Assembly (NCBI GenBank): GCA_963678775.2
Contig: CAXXGR010000003.1
Coordinates: 1-64,000 of the forward strand
Direction of reading: 5' to 3'
DNA: 64,000 bases
DNA from: JBFHIJ01 sp963678775
GTDB taxonomy: Bacteria > Bacteroidota > Ignavibacteria > Kapaibacteriales > UBA2268
The position numbers and the translations under genes are program-made. Of the stretch, positions 18,324 through 25,570 are shown one piece after another (position 1 is the first letter of the stretch; every line of letters begins with the position of its first letter). The notes under the pieces were generated by a model, which had not been told where the DNA came from, made no database searches, and saw nothing but the letters and a program-made list of their open reading frames with translations.

Positions 18324-18391
18324 CATATAATGCTTTGATTTTTTTAAATACGCCGTTAAATGATATTAATGCCTATTGTGTTTGCATTGCT

Positions 18392-18430
18392 TTTCGTAAA
18401 TTAAACATACTAAACGAGTTCTTTACGAAA
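18392..18430. repeat. Inverted repeat upstream of plsY
   Basis: TTTCGTAAA at 18392-18400 and TTTACGAAA at 18422-18430 are exact reverse complements, 21 bp apart, ending 28 bp before the plsY ATG. The arms could be an operator or a leader hairpin. Confidence 0.4.
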
Positions 18431-18458
18431 TTTATCAAACATTGTTTCAGGAATATTT

Positions 18459-19145
18459 ATGGTTGCAGAAACTATATTCAAATTGCTGTTGATTGCAGTG
18501 CTTAGCTATTTAGTAGGAGCAATTCCGTCAGCAGTATGGATCAGTAAGAAATTTTTTGGATATGATATACGAGAAAAAGGTAGCGGGAATATGGGAAGCA
18601 CTAACGCTTTTCGTGTACTTGGCTGGAAATGGGGAATTGTAGTACAACTTATGGACGTGCTGAAAGGAATTTTGGCAGTTATTGTAGTTGCAGGTATTTT
18701 AGGTAATGGTTTAGCAATACCAAACGCCACTTCATTTGAAGATATTACACTTATCAAAATCGGCGCAGGAATGCTTGCCGTTGTGGGTCATATTTGGACT
18801 TGCTTTGCTGGGTTTAAAGGTGGAAAAGGTATCAACACTGCTGCAGGAATGCTAATTGGTCTTGCACCGATAGATGTCAGTATTGCATTAGGAATTTTCC
18901 TAATTGCCGTTGTGTTATCAGGTTACATATCTCTCGGTTCCATAATGGCTGCTTTTACAGTCCCTTCTTCCATGTTTGTCAGATATAATTTCCTACATAT
19001 AGACATCCCTGGCTATCAGCAGTTAATATATTTCTGTTTAGCACTTTTTGCATTAGTTGTATTCACTCATAGAGCTAATATTAAAAGGCTGCTTGCAGGG
19101 AACGAAAACAGATTCAAAAAACTTCAAATCTTTCACAAAAGTTAA
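18459..19145 (+). CDS. plsY: Glycerol-3-phosphate acyltransferase PlsY
   Basis: Integral membrane enzyme that transfers an acyl group from acyl phosphate to glycerol 3-phosphate, the first step of phospholipid synthesis. The diagnostic motifs are present: GSGNMGSTNAFRVLG near residue 40, the GFKGGKGINTAAG phosphate-binding loop near residue 121, and a conserved later loop. Several transmembrane helices span the 228 residues. gpsA, which makes its substrate, starts 23 nt downstream, so the pair forms a compact pathway unit. An inverted repeat precedes the gene. Confidence 0.96.
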   Translation: MVAETIFKLLLIAVLSYLVGAIPSAVWISKKFFGYDIREKGSGNMGSTNAFRVLGWKWGIVVQLMDVLKGILAVIVVAGILGNGLAIPNATSFEDITLIKIGAGMLAVVGHIWTCFAGFKGGKGINTAAGMLIGLAPIDVSIALGIFLIAVVLSGYISLGSIMAAFTVPSSMFVRYNFLHIDIPGYQQLIYFCLALFALVVFTHRANIKRLLAGNENRFKKLQIFHKS

Positions 19146-19168
19146 TATAGCGTGGAGCTAAGAGGAAA

Positions 19169-20164
19169 TTGAAGAAAATTACAGTTATCGGGGCCGGAGG
19201 CTGGGGGACTGCCCTTGCCTCCGTTCTTGCGAAAAATGGAAACAGCGTCAATCTTTGGACTCATGAAATCAATGTCATTGACGAAGTAAATAATAAAAGA
19301 ACAAACTCTACTTATCTGCCTAATATTGAAATTCATAAGAATATTACTGCTACAAATTCTAAAGAGAGCATTGCAGAATCAGACATTTTGATAAACGCAG
19401 TACCTACTAAATTTATTAGAAGTCTTTACCATGATATAAATGTTGATATCTCTTATAAGATATTGATTAATGCTTCTAAGGGCATAGAGCAAAGTACTTC
19501 ATTTAGGATTTCTCAGATTTTCAATGATGCGTGCAGAGTAGATTTTAAAAACTACGTTGCTCTGACAGGGCCTTCTCATGCGGAAGAAGTAATAAAAGAT
19601 GTACCGACGACAGTAATTGCTGCATCGGTAGATCATGACAAGGCTGTTTTAGTACAGGAGCTACTATCTACACCCACTTTCAGAATTTATACTTCTGATG
19701 ATTTGATTGGTGCTGAAATTGGCGGTGCTATTAAAAATGTGATTGCAATCGCAGCCGGAATTATTGATGGGCTTGCCATGGGCGACAATACGAAAGCGGC
19801 ACTGATCACCAGAGGCTTGGCGGAAATGAGTAGAGTTGGCGACGAAATGGGTGCTAACATTAGAACTTTTTCTGGTCTTTCGGGGCTTGGCGATTTATTT
19901 GTTACTTGTAACTCAGCTCACAGCCGTAACCGCTCAGTTGGCGAAAGAATCGGCAAAGGCGAAAAATACGCTGATATTGCTCGCTCAATGAAGATGATTG
20001 CTGAGGGCGTATTTACTACAAAAGCAGTAGTAGAATTATGCGAAAAGCTCGAGGTAGAAATGCCTATTGCAGATCAAATAAATAATATACTCTTTTATGA
20101 TAAATGCCCAAAAGAAGCAATCCGAGACCTTATGCAAAGAGAATCTAAAAAGGAATGGTGGTAA
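19169..20164 (+). CDS. gpsA: Glycerol-3-phosphate dehydrogenase (NAD(P)+)
   Basis: Cytoplasmic enzyme that reduces dihydroxyacetone phosphate to glycerol 3-phosphate, the substrate of PlsY encoded just upstream. The Rossmann motif GAGGWGTALA begins at residue 7; GPSHAEE and the catalytic-lysine region EIGGAIKNVIAIAAG follow, as does GLGDLFVTC. The start codon is TTG, chosen because AGAGGA lies 3 nt upstream and the fold begins immediately. The last codons form half of a terminator shared with the convergent glycosyltransferase gene. Confidence 0.96.
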   Translation: MKKITVIGAGGWGTALASVLAKNGNSVNLWTHEINVIDEVNNKRTNSTYLPNIEIHKNITATNSKESIAESDILINAVPTKFIRSLYHDINVDISYKILINASKGIEQSTSFRISQIFNDACRVDFKNYVALTGPSHAEEVIKDVPTTVIAASVDHDKAVLVQELLSTPTFRIYTSDDLIGAEIGGAIKNVIAIAAGIIDGLAMGDNTKAALITRGLAEMSRVGDEMGANIRTFSGLSGLGDLFVTCNSAHSRNRSVGERIGKGEKYADIARSMKMIAEGVFTTKAVVELCEKLEVEMPIADQINNILFYDKCPKEAIRDLMQRESKKEWW

Positions 20165-20181
20165 TTTAACCATTCCTTTTT
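20147..20181. terminator. Bidirectional terminator inside the ends of two convergent genes
   Basis: A perfect 13-bp stem (AAAAAGGAATGGT with its complement at 20169-20181) encloses a 9-nt loop holding both stop codons, TAA 20162-20164 and, on the other strand, 20166-20168. The A and T tracts serve both directions. Confidence 0.85.
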
Positions 20182-21038
20182 TTCTGAATTGTTTCATATA
20201 TCCTGTATATACCCCACCCTACTAATGGCAATAGCCAAAACTTCATCATAGTCTGATAACGAGGAATGGCGAAGAATATAAATGCTATGAAACTATGATA
20301 CAGTAACATAGTATACTCTATTTTAAATGCTGATATCTTAGATTTTACTCCACCCCAAATTGCGAGGCCTAACATTAGAAACCAAGGTACCATATAAAGC
20401 GGATGTTGTGCTTGAGTGCTATAAGGATAATAGTACCAAAGATGACAGAGTTTTGTAAAACCGGATGTAAACGCTTGAACAGGGTCATTTTTGATTTGAG
20501 ATATTGCTTCTTGTTTATGTAATTCGATATAGTCAAGCTCATATTGCGCCGAAAATTTCACTTCAGATTTTAAAGAATCCATTCTGTCATCTGCCCATGC
20601 TCCCGGATATATAGGATTATAAGCACGATAGAGATTAATTCCAAAATTAGTCGTTAAAGGCACAAATTTGTTTAATACCACGTAATTTCGAATACTCCAC
20701 GGAGCAAGAAATGCAAAAGAAATAGTGATATAAATAATCATCTTTTTGGCACTTGAGTTTTTCAATATTATAAAACCCATAATCAATATCATAAGTGCTA
20801 CTTCGGAGCGAAACAGAAGCATAATTCCGCTTATAACTGCGATTGAAACTATATCAGATAATTTATACGAGCTCCTAATCGAGAAAAAATATAATATATA
20901 TGCTATAAACAGATGATATAGATTTGTGTTAACAAGTGCGGATGAGGCAAATATAAACTCCGGTAACAAAGCAGCAACTAAGGCTGCAGCATAAGCTGAG
21001 ATTTCATTAAATCTATGACTGACTGCTTTATAAAGCAA
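20166..21038 (-). CDS. Membrane glycosyltransferase (GT39/PMT-like), C-terminal part after a frameshift
   Basis: Multi-helix inner-membrane protein resembling dolichyl-phosphate-mannose mannosyltransferase-type (ArnT/PMT-like) enzymes, which move sugars from a lipid carrier. The segment SAYAAALVAALLPEFIFASS and the repeated hydrophobic helices are typical. LYRAYNPIYPGAWADD lies in an external loop, as in these enzymes. The real start is in the other frame: the N-terminal 110 residues are encoded from 21358. The frames join if one T is restored at 21038-21039 (GATTG to GATTTG on the minus strand), giving an intact protein of about 397 residues. Confidence 0.7.
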   Translation of the reverse strand: MLYKAVSHRFNEISAYAAALVAALLPEFIFASSALVNTNLYHLFIAYILYFFSIRSSYKLSDIVSIAVISGIMLLFRSEVALMILIMGFIILKNSSAKKMIIYITISFAFLAPWSIRNYVVLNKFVPLTTNFGINLYRAYNPIYPGAWADDRMDSLKSEVKFSAQYELDYIELHKQEAISQIKNDPVQAFTSGFTKLCHLWYYYPYSTQAQHPLYMVPWFLMLGLAIWGGVKSKISAFKIEYTMLLYHSFIAFIFFAIPRYQTMMKFWLLPLVGWGIYRIYETIQKKRNG

Positions 21039-21358
21039 TCAACAGAAAATCCGGCTATTGCATGATTAATAATCAAATATAAAGCATTTCTAAGTATTAC
21101 ATTTTTGATTAAAAAAAAAGGAACTGTGTAAAACACTGCTCCCACAGGCATATAAGCACCATTTGCAAATTCTCCGGGATTTGACGGATTAGAGAAAAAA
21201 GAAAATCCGTTCCCATTTATAATATTTTGAGCAATTGTTCCATACTCATAATAATTAATATCCTGAAAACTATTCAAAACAAAGGATGCAATCAGTCTGA
21301 TAATAAATGCAATCATAAATAATATTATACTTTTTTTGCTTATATCTTTTATATTCAT
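20978..21358 (-). CDS. Membrane glycosyltransferase, N-terminal part before the frameshift
   Basis: This part begins with MNIKDISKKS, a hydrophobic helix, and then the first external loop with YYEYGTIAQNIINGNGFSFF. That loop is characteristic of GT39-like transferases, where an acidic residue after helix 1 is catalytic; here D34 or E38 is the candidate. After residue 107 (GFSVD) the reading becomes meaningless (CFIKQSVIDL) because the frame has shifted, and it runs out at residue 126. A perfect 14-bp palindrome, TGCTTTATAAAGCA, touches the shift site and could have caused a sequencing or replication slip. Confidence 0.7.
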   Translation of the reverse strand: MNIKDISKKSIILFMIAFIIRLIASFVLNSFQDINYYEYGTIAQNIINGNGFSFFSNPSNPGEFANGAYMPVGAVFYTVPFFLIKNVILRNALYLIINHAIAGFSVDCFIKQSVIDLMKSQLMLQP

Positions 21359-21416
21359 TTGGATTAGAGTATTTTGTAGATAATAATGACTTAATTTACA
21401 ACTTTAAGTGCCAAAT

Positions 21417-22769
21417 ATGAAAATAAAAAAGATATTTGTCTGCAATGAGTGCGGTGCGAAGTCTCCAAGATGGATAGGCAAATGCCCTGAATGCAGCTCT
21501 TGGAATACTTATGAAGAGCAGATGGAATCCAAAGGTAAAACTGGAGCTGTAAGCTCTCTAAGATCTGACTCGCAAATATACAAACTCGCGGATGTATCTA
21601 CTGAAGAAAATTATCGGATATTGAGCGGTATTAAAGAGTTAGATAGAGTACTCGGAGGTGGAATTATCCCAGGTTCTTTAGTCTTAGCAGGCGGAGATCC
21701 CGGCATTGGTAAATCGACTCTAATGTTGCAGATGTGCGGAGGTATAAAAGACTTTGCCCCTTTATATGTTACCGGTGAGGAATCGCTACAGCAAATAAAG
21801 TTTAGAGCAAGCCGCATTAAAGGAATTGACGAAGACATGCTGATACTTGCAGAAACTAACTTAGAGCAAATAATTTATCATATCAACGCAACAGATAGCC
21901 GAGTAATTATAATAGATTCTATACAGTCGGTTCATTCAGAAAAGATAGAAGCTACTCCGGGGAGCGTAGTGCAGATAAGAGAATGTACCTCTGCTTTGAT
22001 GCAAGTAGCCAAACAGTCTAATAAAGCTATTTTTATAATTGGTCATGTAACTAAGGAAGGCGTAATCGCCGGACCAAAAATATTAGAGCACATGGTAGAT
22101 ACCGTACTACAGTTCGAAGGCGAAAAAACATATTCTTACAGAATACTTCGAGCCATCAAAAATAGATTTGGGTCTACGAATGAAATAGGCATTTTCGACA
22201 TGAGCGATGCCGGACTAAGAGAAGTTAGCAATCCATCGGAAATATTTCTTTCTTCGCGAGAAGGTCAGGAAGCCGGAACTTCTATTGTAGCAGCGATGGA
22301 AGGTTCACGTCCCTTACTGTTAGAAGTGCAGGCTCTGGTAACTCCTACAAGCTATGGCGTGCCTCAAAGGACTTCGAATGGCTACGACCTGCGCCGACTT
22401 CAGATGGTATTAGCTGTCTTGGAAAAGAGACTGGGAGCGCAGTTCCAAAAGAACGATGTGTTCGTTAATATCACAGGTGGCATTTCACTAAGTGATACAT
22501 CAGTAGACCTTGGAGTGGCAGCTGCTTTGATAAGTTCACTGCGAGACGAAGCAATAGATTCCCTTAATGTTATTATTGGAGAGATAGGTCTAACCGGAGA
22601 GGTCAGAAACGTATCTAATATTGAGAGAAGAATAAGTGAATGCGAGAAATTGGGCTTTAAATCTGTAATGATTCCGGAGAACAGTGTAAGTAAACTAAGT
22701 AAAAAATTTGATATTAAACTGTTACCTACTGCAAGGATTTCATTAGCACTATCAACATTATTTGGCTAA
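21417..22769 (+). CDS. radA: DNA repair protein RadA
   Basis: RecA-like ATPase that promotes branch migration during recombinational repair. The zinc finger is CNECGAKSPRWIGKCPEC at residues 9-26. Walker A is GGDPGIGKST, followed by the RadA-specific KNRFGS in AIKNRFGSTNEIG, and a Lon protease-like C-terminal domain without the catalytic serine-lysine pair. Length is about 450 residues, as usual. I prefer ATG 21417 to the GTG at 21408. It is divergent from the glycosyltransferase gene. Confidence 0.96.
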   Translation: MKIKKIFVCNECGAKSPRWIGKCPECSSWNTYEEQMESKGKTGAVSSLRSDSQIYKLADVSTEENYRILSGIKELDRVLGGGIIPGSLVLAGGDPGIGKSTLMLQMCGGIKDFAPLYVTGEESLQQIKFRASRIKGIDEDMLILAETNLEQIIYHINATDSRVIIIDSIQSVHSEKIEATPGSVVQIRECTSALMQVAKQSNKAIFIIGHVTKEGVIAGPKILEHMVDTVLQFEGEKTYSYRILRAIKNRFGSTNEIGIFDMSDAGLREVSNPSEIFLSSREGQEAGTSIVAAMEGSRPLLLEVQALVTPTSYGVPQRTSNGYDLRRLQMVLAVLEKRLGAQFQKNDVFVNITGGISLSDTSVDLGVAAALISSLRDEAIDSLNVIIGEIGLTGEVRNVSNIERRISECEKLGFKSVMIPENSVSKLSKKFDIKLLPTARISLALSTLFG

Positions 22770-22874
22770 GATAGCTTTTTTTTTGATATATTAGTTATCA
22801 TGGCAGAAATAAATATTTATTATTGTTGTCAATAGTTATAGAATAAAAATATCTTAGAAAATCGGACAATTTAG

Positions 22875-24560
22875 ATGTTTGAACAAGTAATAGACAAAGA
22901 AAAAAAACACCTTGGATCACTGCTCAAAAAAGACTCAAAAAAAGTGAAGTTAGAGTCTGTTTTGAATAGTAATCTGAGTGAGTCATATAAAAAATATTTT
23001 AAAGCTGAAGTTGCTTGGTGGATTTATCAGGATAGAGTTATCCGCGATTCGGGGCACTACTTTGAAATCACAGATGAAATCACAACTGTTTTTGACAAAT
23101 TAGATGGCTTATATCTTAAAAATGCCGCTTTTGCCAAGCCGGTGCTTAATAAAGTGATAGACTCTGCCGTCAAAGTAAGATTAAATATGCTTTGTCGCCC
23201 AAGAACTGCCATGAAATGGTTTGTATTTAGAGGCGAACCTACACGCACTGTCAAAGAAATATCATGCCGCCTTGAGTACCTGCATGATCATTTATATTTA
23301 GTGGAAGCTACTAAAAAGTGGTTGGCTGAGCTTGGGGAAGCAGACACTTATGGTGTTTCCTCTGCGGAGTTTGAGCAAGTGATTGCTGATTTGGACTCAG
23401 GATACTTTTTAGAAATGGGACCTGGTGAGTTTTATGACCTTTTAGTACCATTATTCGACTTTTTTATAATATCTGAAGTAAATAAAATTCCTATAGAAGC
23501 ATTAATAATATTCTCTGATGATAAATCATTAGGAAGATTGACAAAAACTTTAGAAAAGATACTCTTTAGAGATAAAGTGACAAGTATTACGAAACAAGAG
23601 TTGATAGATATTATCACTGAATTATTTGATATCAAAGATGAGAAACCTCGCTCTGCTATCAATACAAGAAATGTAAAAGATTTTGCTGGTTTTGAAGCGC
23701 CAAGGAACTTAGGCTCTCCTGTTGAAACAAAGAAACAGGAATTTGTGGAATCCAAAAACAACTCTAATTCCAATAGTGAACTTCCAATCTCACAGAAAGA
23801 TGCAATGAAGCACGAAAAAGCAGGCACTGAGGCAGTTGCCAAAGATGTAATAAACGAACTTGACCACGAAGAGCATGATTTAGATGCTTTAGCGGATCTT
23901 GTATTGCAAGATGAATCTATGTTTTCTCAAGGATATGAACGAAAAGAGTATAAAGCAATCTCTGATGATGACTTAGAAGTCGACGATGATTTTGACGATA
24001 TTCTGTCTACTTTAGAATCTACCATTGGTGATGCAGAGATAGACATTGAAGTAGACAATAGTGAACTGGAAAAGAAGTCTGATATACAAAATGAATTTTC
24101 AGATTTATTATCAGAATTAGACTCCTTTGATGATGTTGAAGATGAGAAACTTGATGATACAGGAAATACCAGTGAGTTTGCACAAACAATTGATTCAGAA
24201 GATGAAGCTGTTGAGGATACTTATAGCAAGCAATCAGAAATATCTGATCACAATATCAATAGTGAATTGAGTGAATTGGAAGATGACCCTGATTGGGAGG
24301 AAGTGGCAGCTACTTACCAAAGTGAAGATCATCATGATGATGAAATTTATACTCCTCCGGCAGAGGAAGGCTTATCCGAAGGAACTATTGAAGAAATGCA
24401 AGGAATGGATAAATTTCTCGTTTCACATGCTGAGGATTTTGCGTCCGAAAAGCCATACATAGAAGCTGAAAATATTGATACTGATATACTCCTTGAGGAA
24501 CTCGAGGGGAAACATTTAATTTCTATCAAAAATGATGAGGAAGAAGAAGAAATACTATGA
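22875..24560 (+). CDS. Unrecognised acidic protein translationally coupled to obg
   Basis: I do not recognise this 561-residue protein. Residues 1 to about 250 look folded and mostly helical, with conserved-looking aromatic and basic patches (KAEVAWWIYQDRVI; LCRPRTAMKWFVFRGEPTR). Residues about 300-561 are low in complexity and strongly acidic, with many D/E runs such as DDDLEVDDDFDDIL. No signal peptide, membrane segment or catalytic signature is visible. The stop codon overlaps the obg ATG in an ATGA, so the two proteins are made in coupled amounts. A scaffold or ribosome/RNA-associated role is only a guess from this neighbour. Confidence 0.8.
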   Translation: MFEQVIDKEKKHLGSLLKKDSKKVKLESVLNSNLSESYKKYFKAEVAWWIYQDRVIRDSGHYFEITDEITTVFDKLDGLYLKNAAFAKPVLNKVIDSAVKVRLNMLCRPRTAMKWFVFRGEPTRTVKEISCRLEYLHDHLYLVEATKKWLAELGEADTYGVSSAEFEQVIADLDSGYFLEMGPGEFYDLLVPLFDFFIISEVNKIPIEALIIFSDDKSLGRLTKTLEKILFRDKVTSITKQELIDIITELFDIKDEKPRSAINTRNVKDFAGFEAPRNLGSPVETKKQEFVESKNNSNSNSELPISQKDAMKHEKAGTEAVAKDVINELDHEEHDLDALADLVLQDESMFSQGYERKEYKAISDDDLEVDDDFDDILSTLESTIGDAEIDIEVDNSELEKKSDIQNEFSDLLSELDSFDDVEDEKLDDTGNTSEFAQTIDSEDEAVEDTYSKQSEISDHNINSELSELEDDPDWEEVAATYQSEDHHDDEIYTPPAEEGLSEGTIEEMQGMDKFLVSHAEDFASEKPYIEAENIDTDILLEELEGKHLISIKNDEEEEEIL

Positions 24561-25555
24561 AATTTGTAGACTTAGCAAGGATTTGGATTAAAGCGGGTGA
24601 CGGTGGAAACGGTTGTGTCAGTTTCAGAAGAGAAAAATTCGTACCTAAAGGCGGACCGGATGGTGGCAATGGCGGAAGAGGCGGAGACGTTATTTTTCAG
24701 GTAAATCCTCATCTTAATACCTTACTTGATTTTCAGTTCCAAAGAAAGTTCGAAGCTGAAAACGGTGCTCATGGAGCCAAACAAAAAATGACCGGAAGAG
24801 ATGGTCAAGATATTGTTATTGAAATCCCCCAAGGAACAATCGTTAGAAACTCAGAAACCGGTGAAATTATCGCAGATATGTCTGAGCCCATGCAAAAGAC
24901 TGTCGTTATAAAAGGCGGTAACGGTGGTTTTGGTAATGCAGAGTTCCCTACCTCTGTTAATCAGGCTCCACGATATGCCAAACCAGGTTTAATTGGTGAT
25001 AGTTTCTATGTAGAACTAGAGCTAAAACTGTTGGCTGATGTTGGCATTGTAGGTTTTCCGAATGCAGGTAAATCTACTTTAATTAGTGTGATCTCATCTG
25101 CTAAACCAAAAATTGCGGATTATCCTTTTACTACTTTGATTCCTAATTTGGGCATTGTAAAAGTAGCAGATGGTAAAACATACTGCGTAGCAGACATCCC
25201 GGGGCTTATAGAAGGCGCTGCCGAAGGCAAAGGGCTTGGTCATCAGTTTTTAAGACACGTGGAAAGAACATCTGTATTATTATTTTTAATCGACGCTTGG
25301 AGCGACGACCACAGAGAAGAATATGAAACTTTACAAAAAGAACTAATACAATTTAACCCTGAAATTGTAACTAAAAAGAGTTTGATTTGTATTACTAAAG
25401 TCGATTCTTTTGATTCTGAATTACACGAGGAATTATCTAATCTGGATTTAGGCAATGGCAAAAAACCGGATTTGTTAATTTCATCTGTCTCAGGAGACAA
25501 TATTGAAGAATTAAAATGGCGACTTTGGGACGCAATACAAACTCTACAAATATAA
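24557..25555 (+). CDS. obg: GTPase Obg
   Basis: Essential GTPase that binds the large ribosomal subunit and links its assembly to growth state. The glycine-rich Obg domain covers residues 1-158 (GGNGCVSFRREKFVPKGGPD; GGRGGDVIF). The G domain follows with P-loop GFPNAGKST, switch region DYPFTTL, DIPGLIEGA and TKVD. The protein ends after the G domain at 332 residues, so the optional C-terminal OCT domain is absent, as in many phyla. The ATG overlaps the stop of the acidic upstream gene. Confidence 0.96.
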   Translation: MKFVDLARIWIKAGDGGNGCVSFRREKFVPKGGPDGGNGGRGGDVIFQVNPHLNTLLDFQFQRKFEAENGAHGAKQKMTGRDGQDIVIEIPQGTIVRNSETGEIIADMSEPMQKTVVIKGGNGGFGNAEFPTSVNQAPRYAKPGLIGDSFYVELELKLLADVGIVGFPNAGKSTLISVISSAKPKIADYPFTTLIPNLGIVKVADGKTYCVADIPGLIEGAAEGKGLGHQFLRHVERTSVLLFLIDAWSDDHREEYETLQKELIQFNPEIVTKKSLICITKVDSFDSELHEELSNLDLGNGKKPDLLISSVSGDNIEELKWRLWDAIQTLQI

Positions 25556-25570
25556 TATTTAAAGGATACC

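Noticed and set aside
23432..23842. 136-codon antisense ORF inside the acidic protein gene
   Set aside because: It mirrors codon bias of the plus-strand gene and has no start signal; similar antisense frames at 1526-1888, 25243-25572, 35929-36291 and 61707-62054 were rejected for the same reason.
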